The translations under genes were made by a program, and so were the position numbers. A DNA stretch of 64,000 nt from Phanerodontia chrysosporium (lineage: Eukaryota; Basidiomycota; Agaricomycetes; Polyporales; Phanerochaetaceae): contig MJGA01000032.1 of the NCBI GenBank assembly GCA_001910725.1, forward strand, positions 124,001-188,000. The letters run 5' to 3'. Below the pieces are notes generated by a model. The model was not told where the DNA came from, did not search any database, and was given only the letters and a program-made list of their open reading frames with translations. Numbering within the stretch: the first letter of the stretch is position 1; every line of letters begins with the position of its first letter. Positions 47,070 to 60,400 of the stretch are shown piece by piece.

Positions 47070-50000
47070 ATGCCCCTTAAAGCCTCTGCGAACCCCTCCA
47101 AAGCCTCTGCCAAGTATGTACCCTATTTTGACTCCTGCGAATATCAGCTGATAGGCATGCAGCTTCCGCGCCAAAGAACTGGAAGCCAGTGATGACAAAG
47201 CACAGAAGATGCAGGCTGTCGCTGATTGGTTGGATAAGGAGAAGCGTGGAATAGACAGCACTGACAGTGGCAGTGATGTCGAAGCGTACGTCCCCTACCC
47301 GTATTGTTTATGACCTTTATTGACTTGATGTATGTAAGGTTACGCAGTATGCCTGCCTCGCCAAAGAAGAAACCTGGCAAGGCTCAGGGTGACGATGAAG
47401 ACTTTGTCATGATATCTGAAGATGAAGAAGTCCCGAAGAAACGCCGAGGACGTCCCCCCAAAGCTAAGACCACCATTACCGCGTAAGCACATAGGTTTTC
47501 CTCTGCTGTTGATACTCGCTCAACTTAAGTGTTAGTAAGAATACTGGGAAGGAAGAGAAACCAAGTTCAACTCAACCTGTCAAGCGTCGCGGGCGCCCTC
47601 CGAAGACCAAGTCTATTATTGTTGATAGGTACGGCATACCGCTGCGTTTGCGATGACAGCTAACTCATTACATCACATAGTGAGGGAGACGACACTTATG
47701 AGGAGAAAGGAGAAGAGCCGCCTAAACCTGCCAAGCGTAGAGGACGGCCTCCTAAGGCCAAGACGAACCCTACCTCCCAGTATGTCATCACTTTATACAT
47801 TCTTAACTAGCTCTTACAATTTGTGTGATTTGTTTACGTCGTATAGGAAGCACGAACAGAATGAAGATGATGGAGAAGACGTAGCACCTCCCCCAAGGAA
47901 ACGAGGTCGCCCTCCTAAGGCCAAGACGACTGCTCCACTACCGTAAGTCTCTCCTCCCTTCTCCGTCTTTACATACTTATAGATTTGCAGCATTGCAACG
48001 CATGCAACGAAGGAAGAAGAGGAGGAAGAGGGGGAAGAGGGGGAAGAGGAGGAAGGCGAGCCTGAGGCTGAGGCCGAGGAGGAAGAAGAGGAAGAAGTCA
48101 AGCACGTAGCTCAGCCGTCGAGATTAGGCCAGTCTTCCAAGGCGATAGAGCAACAGATCCCCAGGTAAGCCTATAGTTTCTTGCTTGTCATTCATTGATT
48201 ATTGAGGACGTGGTAGCCAGAAGACTGAGAAGGTTAATGCCGACGCTGTTGACCTTGATAATGAGTTTGAGGTTAAGGCGAGACATGACCGCAAGACTTC
48301 TGGGCTCAAGCCTGAGGTCGTCATACAGTGAGTTCTTTGTCTCTTCACTAATCAATCTAACATATATATTAGGGAAAGGCCCAAGCCCCGTTCTCGTAAA
48401 GTTGCCTCTGACACGGTCGTCAACGTCACTGACGACGAGAAGAACTTGGAGTCAAAGACAAGGTACGTGGTAAATATTGCCTATTTGCGATAACTTATGA
48501 AGTTATTCTACAGAGAGGACAAGGGTAAAGGTGTCATGACTGCGCGAGGTCGGTTTAGCCCTGATTGGGAGGAGGAAATTATGGCTAGTCCTCGCAAGCC
48601 GTACGTATTCTGATATTGATTTTGTTGTAACACTTTGCTGACTAATAATATTAGAAGATACGTTGACCCAGAAGTCAGAATGACACCTCCCACTCCTTCT
48701 CCTGTGTAGGTGGCTATTACACTGTCGCAGAAACTACCAAGGCTTATAGAGTTCTGTAGAAAGACGCCTGGAAAGAAGAGATCTCTTTTGACGATGTCTG
48801 GCCCTATGGAACTCGACAGCCTTGAGGAGGAGGAGACGCCTATGTATGTGTGCAACACTATTCTATATCCGTCTAGCTAATAGTTCACATGTTTAGCCGC
48901 ACCACAAAGAAGTTCTGTCAAGCTGTTACGCCCCCTCCTCCTTCTCAAACTCCGATAGAAGATCGCAGACATAATGTCTTCCTAGACGACATTGCAGAAG
49001 AGTACAATGATGAGGAAGACTCCAACAACGAACAAGCTGGCAAAGAGGATAGCGATCAGGAAGATGGTATCAACCATCAAGGGTATATCTCTGCAAAGTA
49101 CGTCTCTTTACCAATGATTTGCATATCATATCTCACGCCCTCGAATAAGGATAACGACATGTTGTATCTCGAACTCCGAGGTGGTTGACGAGTTGACTAC
49201 CGACTTCGTTGATAGAGCTCTCAAGGACAACTATACTCAACGCCCTCATTTGTCGTAAGTTATTATTTACTTCATATAATCATCATGTATCTAACATCAC
49301 AATAGCGAGGCAGACGTCAAGTACGGAGCTCAGATGCCTAACACCACGACCTATCGAGAAGCGTTCCATAACCTTGGTTACAACCAGGCTCAAATACTCA
49401 AGTAAGTCCCTCCCTTTGCGTCTATTGCTTTGAAACAAATGGTATTCTTCATAGACGGTTGTATACTATCGTGGGCAGTCGACGGTTCGCTAGCGTTGTA
49501 CCCTTCAGTTGGGCCAATCCGGACGATTACGAACTGAGCGCTACAACTGGTTCAAAGCCCTTTGTCAATAAGAAAACAAAGCGCAACCAGGTGTTCGTCA
49601 GCTGGGGCGTGGTGACTAATAGTTCCATTAGGGAACCAACCACTGGTGTGTCATTTTATATATATCTATTGCTGCATTACTAACTTGTGCATCAGACAAC
49701 GGACAGTCACTCAAGTCCATTCAGTTGTTGCTACCTACTCTGGAAGCCAACCGTGCCTTCGCTGCTGCAGCGATGGTGAAGCATGTCAAGACTCTCTTCG
49801 TCTCCACTTACCAGTCTGCTTTCAGTTTCAAGACTTGGAGCGCAAAGGATGGCTCACCTCGTAAGCCAACGAATCAAGCTGGTACGGATTACGCTTTTGC
49901 TTTGAATCACATCTTCAACTGCACTAACTTCTTATTTTAGGCACGCATTACAAGACGATGCCTGCTCGCCTACCTTCTATGAAGTCAAAGGGCAACCTGT

Positions 50001-50476
50001 TCCTTCGAGAAGTCATCGAGCGCGCAGAGAACGTTGGTTGTCTTCAGCCTACTGATGAGAGTAAGTAACTTCTTTGGCAATACTCTTACATGTTTCATTA
50101 ACTCCGTCTTGTATAACAGTTCCTGTTTGGGATTTGCGTCAATGGTTCATTGGCTTGAAGAGTAGTGAACCTTGGATGCAGCTGCTCTGAAGTCGATCAT
50201 GGACACTGCTCCTTTGTATCGTACACGCAGAGAGGAGATTCCAAGCGACTCCATTGTCGGTGTATTTCATACCGTAGGTAACTACACCACGTCTGGGCAG
50301 GTTCCAGCTATCGGGTTCAATGTCTTTGGTGTTGTTGTTCTTCTGGACGGTAGTAAGAATTAGTTGTATACCATATTGTCACGCGCTCAATAAATATCTC
50401 CTTTCTCTTTGCTTCAGTATTCAAAGACAATGTTAGCATGACTGCTGTTGAAGTTACAATGACCCTCTGTGCATGA
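47070..50476 (+). CDS. AT-hook protein built from repeated small exons
   Basis: The ATG at 47070 (MPLKASANPSKASAN) starts a gene of about 19 short exons with 45-75 nt introns. Four consecutive exons each end in an AT-hook: KKRRGRPPKAKT (about 47440), KRRGRPPKTKS (about 47590), KRRGRPPKAKT (about 47730) and KRGRPPKAKT (about 47910). A very acidic exon follows (47996-48162), then more charged linkers. A globular C-terminal domain starts about 49300 (YGAQMPNTTTYREAFHNLGY) and includes RRFASVVPFSWANPDDYE and QVFVSWGVVTNSSIREPT. AT-hooks bind the minor groove of AT-rich DNA. A one-base frame shift near 50175 (LKSSEPW to DAAALKSIMDTAPLYR) breaks the last part, so it may be dead or misread. The C-terminal domain is unrecognised. 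Confidence 0.65.
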
Positions 50477-51998
50477 ACAGATATATACACGTATCCAAAT
50501 CTTTTGAGACAATTCTGAATCAAGTTCAACAGTTTTTATCAGGAGATACAGACTACAGAATGCTTCATGCGTGAGCCGTGCACCGCGCTGCTTTGGGGCT
50601 ATTTTTGCTCCACCGTCCCCCTCCTGATGCAGCCTGACATGGTCGTCATGTCAATCACCGCCTTCTGTGGTATTACTTCGATGTCAAAGTGTGCCCAAAG
50701 CGGAAGGAGGATTAGCCTCCCGTCTGCCCAATTAACTCCGGTGACATGAGCTTGCTCGTTGCCCTCTCTCCGCCTGCCATCATCCCTGCAACATCTAGCC
50801 ACTCAATGCCACCATCTTGCACACAACTTGGGGCATATTATCATACCAACTGTTGCACTCATGGTCAGTCATAGGTGATCCAACACCACCGCATCTCGAA
50901 AGGTGCAGCTTTCTTCCATTTACTATCTACTGAGTATTATCTGTTAAATATATAATATTCTGACTCTTTTTCAGATTTGATCAACTGGTAGTCTGTTCCA
51001 CATTGATTGAGAGAAGATCTCCACTTTCAGGTTGAGCCAGCCCCTATATCGGACCGGCGCAGGGGCGGTTTGGCTCAGTGTGAACTAGTCTCGAAGCATT
51101 TCAATATCCATATGTTCTTGTAGGCACAAATTGCAACACTCAAGGGCGCAGCAACAAAATTAATTCTAGCACCTGAAAAGAGTACTTGAAATTATGGTGA
51201 CTATATAGTAGAATGATGACATGTTGAAGTGATACACAGACTTGCAGCAGATATGGGTAAGCACCGAACTTGCAGCGGATCATGCGAGTACCGATGACTG
51301 CCCACTGTGTGGCGTAGAAGTTAAATCTCTTCAAACAATGTGACTGCCACCACAACTCCCTTTCATAGTAAATTCTATATAGTTCTAGCTGAGATAATGA
51401 TTCCTTCTTCTTTATATATGTTTCATAGCTCTCTCTTGATACTCAGAGATTGTTCCCCCTTTGATTGTGCTTTTCCCTTGTACTTGCGGGCTTCAGTAGT
51501 GAACAAACACATATATTAGCTATCGAATTGAGCTTCTGCTTATAGACCTCGCTGTGCACCTACCCAAATCGGCTGCCCCTATTTGCACAAGAGCCTGTTC
51601 TGAGACCAATTCTGATATATTCTGGAGAAGCATGAGGATGATGGGATGAGGTTAAAATGTGTGGGTGCAGATATCTTCCAATATAGTTTTGTTGCAATGT
51701 GTATGTTTAATCATAATACATTAATAGTCATGATTGTCAAGATCAGCCAGACTATGCACTTTCTTTATTTCTTGTGTATATAATAATGTTTCTTTGTAGT
51801 ACTTTGTAGTATTAAATGTTGTAAATACTGATAAAGTCAATACATGCAATATAACTACAATGAAGAATACTTACCAACAATATTCACTGCTGCAAATAAC
51901 ACCACAAGTGCAGTTTCCACGCCTACACCACTTAACCTCCATTGCTTCCACTAGTTATCTTCACCATGCACCATATTGTGTGTTATATCAAATGTAAG
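50477..51998. other. no gene recognised
   Basis: AT-rich 3' flank of the AT-hook gene. Apart from the hairpin at 51033-51077 nothing stands out. Confidence 0.5.
51033..51077. repeat. interrupted inverted repeat (hairpin)
   Basis: TGAGCCA-GCCCCT pairs with AGGGGC-GGTT-TGGCTCA, leaving a 15-nt loop and a 4-nt bulge. It is GC-rich within AT-rich DNA. Confidence 0.6.
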
Positions 51999-53055
51999 TT
52001 ACTGAAGTTTATCCAGATGCAAATATATTTGTATAGCCATTGTGCTCCAAGGAACACTTCTGAAATATTTGATGGTGGTATAACAAACAGGCCCAGAAAA
52101 TTCCAGAGTAAAAGACAGCTCTGTGATGTTTGGTGGTAGGGCAAAAGTGTGCTTTTCGAATATATCTTCAAGTGGTCTTTTCAAGAGTGTAGCATTAAGC
52201 TTGAGAGTGATGGACGCCACACTTTTGCAAGTAGGAAGTAACTGCAAGAATGAATCTGCAAGCACTTGGTTAACTAAATTACTATATCAATATATTGCAG
52301 TATCTGGAATTTTCAAAGCAAGAGTCTTCAACATTGCTTTGTTCCGTTTCAGTGTATAGCAAATAGAATCTATAATGGAAAGATTAACGTGATACAAATG
52401 CAGGTGTTCCAAGCCAACAAAGTTCTTGTTAAGTTCTACAACAGCAGTAGTATGAGTGCATGCAGATTTAACAGGTGAAAATGAAGGAATTGTTGAGATA
52501 TATGAGATAATAGGAAACGAAGGCTGATGACAGAAGCCTACACTGACAGATGAAAGGAAAGATGGAAAAAGAGCTGAACAAGCAGAATATAATACTTCTG
52601 AAGGCAGTAACATGTGGTTAAGGGAAAGTGGTTTGAAGGCAAAGTAAGGATTAGATTCAGTATCCTCTAAGTACACCTTAGTTATAATATAGGTAAGATC
52701 TATAATAATCAATGACTAAATTGTAGGTAACAATTTTACTATGCCACCCAAAACATGTCACTCTAGCTGACCCCAGCCTTTGATTTGTAATGAATTACGT
52801 GCAAATTTGGGGCCTAATATATCAATTTATGATTAAACATGCAAGGTCAGGATTTGTAGTAAGAATAGTCAAAGTATCTTTGAAATATTTCGTTTGGGCA
52901 ATAATCTTGAAAAAAAGGAAGAGAATATATGATTCAACAAAACTGATCATTGACAAGTCGGGCGGTTTGCAGAGTTTGATAGTTAAAATCATGTGAAGTA
53001 TCCATATACAGAAAAATGTCGTTGATGGATTCTTCAGTGAGAATATAAGACATGA
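51999..53055 (-). pseudogene. F-box-like/leucine-rich protein, decayed
   Basis: On the minus strand an ATG at 53055 opens MSYILTEESINDIFLYMDTS and TLQTARLVNDQF, resembling a mushroom F-box start. It is followed after a stop by YFKDTLTILTTNPDLACLII. Downstream are SLNHMLLPSEVLYSACSALF, GLEHLHLYHVNLSIIDSIC and CKSVASITLKLNATL, like degenerate leucine-rich segments. Several stops and frame shifts mark it as dead. It is a distinct copy from the gene at 33176. Confidence 0.5.
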
Positions 53056-53476
53056 TGATGGTTGAAGAGAAGAAGGTGAAGTACAGCGTCAATTTTATTA
53101 CCAAGCGTCACAACGGACTTTATGTTTCAGACTCCGATTTAATACTTAGCACATATTGAAGCGCCGATGTGACTGGGTTTAAATATGTAGCCGCTTATGT
53201 GATCTCTTATGTAAGCATAACTACAGATGACGTGGCCTCATTTGCTTCTCTCTTCCAACTCAACTCTCTACATCTCTGTGTACACACTCTTCATAACCAT
53301 GATTATATCCAGCATTATGCCTTGCTATTTATATAGCTTGCATGTGCTATACTTGTACTCTGTTGGTATGTTATATATACTGTATCAAACACAGTTAACT
53401 GCTGATAAATTCTGAATAGCAACAGCTGTTCGCTGTTTCTCTATTGATTTTACTGTATATATCAGGGGGAGCGTAG

Positions 53477-54472
53477 GTGTCGATACAATCGATGCTACTA
53501 AATGTGTTACAGATCAAAACTGTTACTTGCTGCTTGCAGCGCGTTGCAGCACCGTCTTCCAAAGTCCTTGCCAGCCCTGTACCTTGGCTGTCGCTGCACT
53601 GCCTATGGCAGCGCGGTTGCAGGCACCGTCTTCCAAAGTCCTTGCCAGCCCCTGTACCTTGGCTGTCGCTGCACTATGGTACCCCGTCTGCTGTTGAGTG
53701 GGGCACGGGTTCAACAAGTCCCCAGCTGCTTGGCAGCGCGGTTGCAGGCACCGCTTCCAAAGTCCTTGCCAGCCCCTGTACTTGCTGTCGCTGCACTATA
53801 GGTGCTTCAGTTGCTGCTGAAAAAAATATAAGCAATGCAATACCCATGTTGCTTAATATAGTGGTGGCAGAAACCACTTTAATAAACTCTGTACAGCCCT
53901 TGTACTTGGCTGTAACAATAAACTGTGTACACTGCATTTACATGGATGTTTTGCTTTTGCAAATTTCCATTGTGCATCGGAACCATAAATCTATACCAAT
54001 ACACACAATCAATTATTATATTTCTAAGAAAATGCACATAGAAAGAAGATCACTTCAATATAATAAAAAATGCCATAATACTATAAATATCCATTACAAA
54101 GTGCAAACTACTATAGATATTATGTATATATCTAATATATACATGCTTTGTAATAGTTTGAGAATTAACATGTATTTGTGGTACACTCCACATAAGCAAA
54201 TTGCTGATAAAGTAAAGTATGTTCGATTGTTAATTCAAAGATGTGTTATATACAAACATGACTTTAGAGTATATATTAAGACATTGCCATTTTGCTATTG
54301 GTCATATTACGTCACTGCTAACCTTGCAGATGGCATTATAAATATTTGTTCTGCTGATAACAATAATAGTTCAATTACTTGTCATTATGGTGGTGGTTAC
54401 AAAGCAAAAAAAAAATTGGACAGCCCAAGATTTATTAGAACTAGACAGAGATCAGGTTATATCAACAGATAA
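53477..54472 (+). CDS. open frame upstream of the Helitron gene, doubtful
   Basis: The frame stays open for 331 codons. Its first part is the minisatellite; the second (about 53830-54387) is AT-rich and would be expected to hit stops often. It overlaps the start of the Helitron gene by 86 bp in another frame. The product is rich in I, Y, N and H and matches nothing I know. It could be a small Helitron protein, an untranslated leader or chance. Confidence 0.25.
   Translation: MSIQSMLLNVLQIKTVTCCLQRVAAPSSKVLASPVPWLSLHCLWQRGCRHRLPKSLPAPVPWLSLHYGTPSAVEWGTGSTSPQLLGSAVAGTASKVLASPCTCCRCTIGASVAAEKNISNAIPMLLNIVVAETTLINSVQPLYLAVTINCVHCIYMDVLLLQISIVHRNHKSIPIHTINYYISKKMHIERRSLQYNKKCHNTINIHYKVQTTIDIMYISNIYMLCNSLRINMYLWYTPHKQIADKVKYVRLLIQRCVIYKHDFRVYIKTLPFCYWSYYVTANLADGIINICSADNNNSSITCHYGGGYKAKKKLDSPRFIRTRQRSGYINR
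53534..53819 (+). repeat. GC-rich minisatellite, three clear copies plus one degenerate
   Basis: Units begin near 53534, 53609 and 53732 and share TTCCAAAGTCCTTGCCAGCC, then CCTGTAC and TGTCGCTGCACTAT. A much decayed fourth copy lies near 53860-53945. The repeats are GC-rich in an AT-rich setting, just upstream of the Helitron gene. Confidence 0.8.
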
Positions 54473-57400
54473 AACCTACCGTATAGCTGGCTACATAAAT
54501 CAAAAAGATAGACATGTATTTATTGGCATACCTACCATTGATATTCCATTGCCTGTTTTATGTCAACGAGCTACAAAGAACATGCTTCTGATTATTGGCC
54601 AAAAACACAATGTGATAACTGGTAGAAGAGATGTAGATTTAGCAACTATATTAAACAGATTGCAGAGACATGTGTGTGAAACATGTCCGACTTATTTAAC
54701 GGTGTTTGAGCCCAACAAGACAGCATTATCAGACGCACAGCGAATGAAGTTGTATCGTCAACGAAATAAGCAGCTGTTGCAACAAAAAGAAAAAACTCGG
54801 TGGGCAGATACAAAAGGAACTGATGTGGAGTTTAAAGAAAGAAAAAAAGAATACAGAGCTAAGAAATATAAAGAGGGGTTATTTCCACCTAAACCACCAT
54901 CAGATATACAATTGCATAATATAATAAATGGTTTTCATAAGGCAACATCCTTTGAAAACATTGAAGAGTACGGATGTGCTGTATGTGGTTCTTTAACAAT
55001 GAGAAGAGAACTGACCCCCATTGAAAATATAAATGCAGCTTGGTTTTCATGTTTGCAAGTGCCTGACATAACACGAAAGGAAAGAACATCAAAAAAACAG
55101 CAAATCAAGGATATACCTGGACCAGTCATTGACTATACATGTGATTATATTTGTAATAACTGTTTAAATTGTATACGTCAGGATAGAATTCCACACCTAG
55201 CATTAGCAAATGGTATATGGTTAGGTGAAGTACCCGAACAGTTAAAAAATTTGTCCTGGACAGAACAACTTCTTATCTCCAAGGTGGTACGCAATTATTG
55301 TGTAATCAGAGTATCCAAGTCAAAAATGCACAAAATGAAAGCTAATGCTATATGTCATGCTGTGCCTATGCCTCGTGTTTACTCAGTTTTACCACCCAAA
55401 AGAGAAGAGCTAGATGAAGTTTTAGCGTTCCTATATCTTGGACCTAGTAAACCAACTCCTGATGATTACAAGCGTACTCCTTTACTTGTAAGAAAAAACA
55501 AAGTGATCAAAGCACTTGAATGGTTGAAGTTAAATCATAGTGACTATTTAGATATAGAAATATCCCATGAAAATATGGATGAATATCCAGAAGATTGTCC
55601 TCCAGTAGTTGTCGACTATCATGAGGTTAATGCCACTAAGGATGCTGAGTCTATGGCTGTTAATGATCAAGAAGAAGAAGAAGGAACTACTGAAGGTATA
55701 TGTCCATTTACTGTACAAACATTGACAGCAGACGAACTTACCAAGTTACTTGACAGTGATGACCGAGGAATCATTAGAAACAAAGCTTTGCGGCATTTCA
55801 AACAAGGAGGAAAGGCATTAGGTATAGGAAAGGCTGAAGAACCAGAAAGTATATATGATAACCCGTCACTATATCCACAAATGTTTCCCTGGCTATTTCC
55901 ATATGGACTAGGAGGATTAGGTAACAATTTTATGCAGCAACCTGTATCAGAGCAGCTGCATAAAAAGCATCTCCTAATGTATCATGACAAACGATTTCAA
56001 ATGGATCCATACTTTCCATTGATTGCATTCAACCATGAGCAAATTAAGAAAAGTTACACAGGTGGATACCTACTTACATTAAAGAACAATTTTGATGAAG
56101 TAGCTGATAGATTGCTCAATACAAATGAATCAACATTACAATCACTGATTGATAAATTAGAAAATGGGCATGTTAAAGTTGAACAACTTAATCCAGATGA
56201 ACAACAATGTTTTAAAATTATCAACAACATAGATTATATAGGTGCACATGTTCCAGGTTCTAACACTAACCGAAAACATATGCGTAACGAAATTTGGGCA
56301 TTGACTTCCTATTTAGGTGCACCTAGTTGGTTTATAACCTTTGCACCTGCAGATATTCAGCACCCTATTGCAATCTATTATGCATCTACAGGAGAAACAG
56401 TATATCCCAATGTGTTTGGTGATAATGAAAGATTTATGCTTATAGCTAATAATCCAGTGGCTGGTGCAAGGTTTTTTAAATTTATGGTAGAAGCTTTTAT
56501 TACATATGTTCTTGGTTACAAGAATGAACATTCTGGATTATATGGAAAAACCTCTGGCTATTATGGAACAGTTGAGCAACAAGGTAGATTAACACTGCAT
56601 ATGCATATGCTTATTTGGATTAAAAATGCATTGACACCACAAGAAATTCGAGACCGTATAATGGATGCTGAATCAGATTTTCAGAAGCGCATGGTGGAAT
56701 ATCTTGAAGGTGTACATATTGGTGAATTTATTGGTAAAACTATGGCAGAAATGTCAGATACATTTAATGAATTTAGGTCAAATGACACAGAATATATCAA
56801 GCCAACTACTCAAATTCCTGAGCCTATGCCAAGTGTATGTGAAACTAAATGTCAAGATTGTGGAACTTGTAAACATATGCAAAGCTGGCATGAAAGATTT
56901 ATTGCCACTGTGAATGAAGTACTATTTTTGACAAATGTACATTCATGCACTAAAGGATGTAAAAATAATAAATGGAAAACATGCAAAAGCAGATTTCCTA
57001 GACCATTGATATTGGAAACACAAGTTGACCCACAATCTGGTGCTTTATTATTAAAGAAAGGAGAAGCTATGTTAAATACCTTCTCACCTACTTTAACCTA
57101 TTTGTTACGATGTAACACTGATGTGACTAGTTTGCTATCAGGTACAGCTATCAAATCTGTTATAGCATATGTCACTGATTATGTAACAAAGTCTCCTTTG
57201 AAAACTCACACAATGTTTCAAGCTGTGAAAACCGTCTTCAACAGAGAAACCACTATGCTTGGTGGAGATATGAGCAAACAAATTAAAGCAAGAAAAGTAT
57301 TAACAAAAGTAGTAAATAGCTTAACGTCACAAAGTGAGATAGGAGGTCCTATGGCATGTATGTATCTATTAGATCATCCAGATCACTATACTAGTCATCA

Positions 57401-60400
57401 GTTTCAGCGGTTTTATTGGAGAGCATATATCAATGAGGTTAAACGTGCATGGAGTCATTTAACACCATTATCAGAGGAGGATAACAAAGTGTTATTATCA
57501 GAGAAAGTAGTATTAAGTTCGAGTAACTCAAAAATCATTGGTTTAACAACTACTACTGATTATATCCATCGGCCTAAGAAATACAATCATGTCACATTAT
57601 ATGACTGGGTAAGAAGAGCGCAAAAGTCCAAAATTCCCAAAAATATAACAAAGCTAAATGAGACAGAAGGTGAGTTTTTGGTTAACAAGATTATTTCGCA
57701 TCGATGGACAAAGCAAAGAGTTCAATTTTTGGTTAAATGGAATTTGGGTGATAAGTCATGGATATCCATGACAGAAGCAAAAAATCTGCAAGCACTAGAT
57801 GACTATTTAGACTATTATCATGTTTCCGCTATTCAACATTTACCAAAGGAATCATCATACCCTATAGATAGTGAACATGATGGAACAGATATAGAAGAAC
57901 AGGCAGCATATTTGGAGGCTAATGTCGATAATGCAGATTTTGACTACAATAACAGTGATGATAGTGAGACTTTAGTTGATGAAGAAGACTCAAGGCCTTC
58001 TGATTCACAACAAACAAAGGTAAACAATACAGATGAAATTAATGATATTACAGAATCTCAACAAAAATCTGTAGACACAGCATGGACATTGTTTACCTGT
58101 ACTCATCCTCAAGCAAGTACACATCATGTGCGTCTTGTACCAGAAAGTGAAGCAAAGGTTCCTAACTTTGTTGGAGGTGTTTTGCCTAGAAAAGATCAGG
58201 GTAATCGTGAGGATTATTGCTTAACTATGTTAACTTTGTTCAAGCCTTGGCGAACAGGAAATGAACTCAAAAATATAGATCAATCATGGGACGATGCTTT
58301 TTTAACTCATCAATTTACTGACCGCCAATCTGATATCATGAAGTACTTTCACATACGTTATGAATGTAACGATGCCAGAGATGATTATGCTGCTGCAAGA
58401 AAAAAAGGGAACAATCTTGCCAATATGCCTACAAGTATAGATGTTCAAATTCAGGAATATCTTGATACACTTTACTACGGTATGGAATCTTTAGATACTC
58501 TGTCAGATGAACAATATGCTGAAATAGCCAACGAGTACAAAGAGTGGTCTAGAGGATATATTACCAGAGTATCAAAAATGCAAGATGCTGAGCGCCTCAT
58601 GTATACTATAGGAGCCATGGATTCTGTAGTCACTCAGGATATCACTGCCTTTTTACAGAAAAAGGTAACTGGTAATGAGAAAACTGGTAACGCATGGAAT
58701 GAACTTTTAACTGAACACAGAGCAAAAATTCTGGAAGCTAGACAAGCTGAGGCTAAACAAGCTCAGCATAAACATGCATTGTTAAAAAAATCAGATCCTG
58801 ACTATAATACTGTTAAGGTCATTGATAAATCATATCTTGAAGCGTCATTTGAGCCACCATTAGCATCTGATCGAGAGTTGATAACTGACACAATTAAAGC
58901 TTTCACTTTAAATAAAGATCAGCAACGTGCATTCCGTATAATTGCACATCATGCATGTAAGCCCTCAGGTGAACAGTTAAAAATGTATCTTGGAGGCATG
59001 GCAGGAACAGGAAAATCACAGGTAATTAAGGCCTTAATGCACTTTTTTAAAGAAAGACAAGAAGGCTATCGATTTATGTGTATGGCACCTACAGGCTCTG
59101 CAGCTGCACTAATCGGTGGATCAACCTATCATCATATCTTAGGGTTCACACCTTTTGATGGCCAAGACAGTCAGACTTCAACTGGATCTGTTACAACTGC
59201 ATTGGATAATCTTAAAGGTGTAGAGTATATCTTTTTGGATGAGATCTCTATGACTGACAATAATGAGTTTTATAAGATATCTGAGCAAATGTGTAAAGCT
59301 AGAGATAATTCAGATGAACCATTTGGTGGAATCAACATGATTGTAGCTGGAGATTTTGCTCAATTACCTCCAATTGCAAGTAGCAATGCTTTATACATGG
59401 GGGGTCCTATTAGTACACCTCACCATACCAATAGCATTCATCAGCAGCAATCTGCTATTGGTAAAGCAATCTGGCATCAATTTACAAGTGTGGTAATTTT
59501 AAAAGAGAATATGCGTCAAAAGTCTCAAAGTCGGAATGATGCCAAATTAAGACACTGTTTGGAAAGAATGCGGTATGGCGCTTGTACTGATGTAGACATC
59601 AAATTGTTAAATTCACGAATTATTGGAAAAGGGCTTGGTAAACCTAAAATGACTGATCCACGCTTTCATCATATTTCAATAATTACATCGTGGAATGCAT
59701 ATAGAGATAAAATCAATGACATACGTTCTACTCAGTATGCTGAGGAATCCAATCAGCAATTAATGTCATTCTATAGCATTGACAAATGGAAGCCTGAACC
59801 TAAAACAGATAAAAAGGGACGTTTTAAGAATGTTCATCAAGTAGATCCTCAGCGGTTAGGAAATGAAATAAATGCACATCTAAAGGAGGTTCTGTGGTCT
59901 TTGCCACATTCTTGTTCTCAGAATCATCCAGGTATACTAAGATTATGTATTGGTTTACCAGTCATGATTAAAAAAAATATCGCCACAGAATGTTGTGTTA
60001 CAAATGGTGCAGAAGGAAGAGTTGTTGGATGGAAAACAAAACCTGGTGATGTACCTGATAAACCATGTTTGGATACTGTTTTTGTCGAATTGACATCCCC
60101 GCCAACTTCCATTCAACTAGATGGATTACCTCCAAATGTAGTTCCAATTCATCACACAGCATCGCAAATCAAATGCATTATGCCTAATGGAAAGACTATA
60201 TATATATCCAGAGATCAAGTGCCATTGATTCCTAATTTTGCAATGACAGATTATAGTTCACAAGGAAGAACAAGGCATAATAATGTTATTGACTTGAATA
60301 ACTGCAGAAGTCATCAGTCAATGTACACATGCTTGTCAAGAGGCTCAACATATGAGGGAACTGCTATTGTTCAAGGTTTTGATGATAAGAAGATTCGAAA

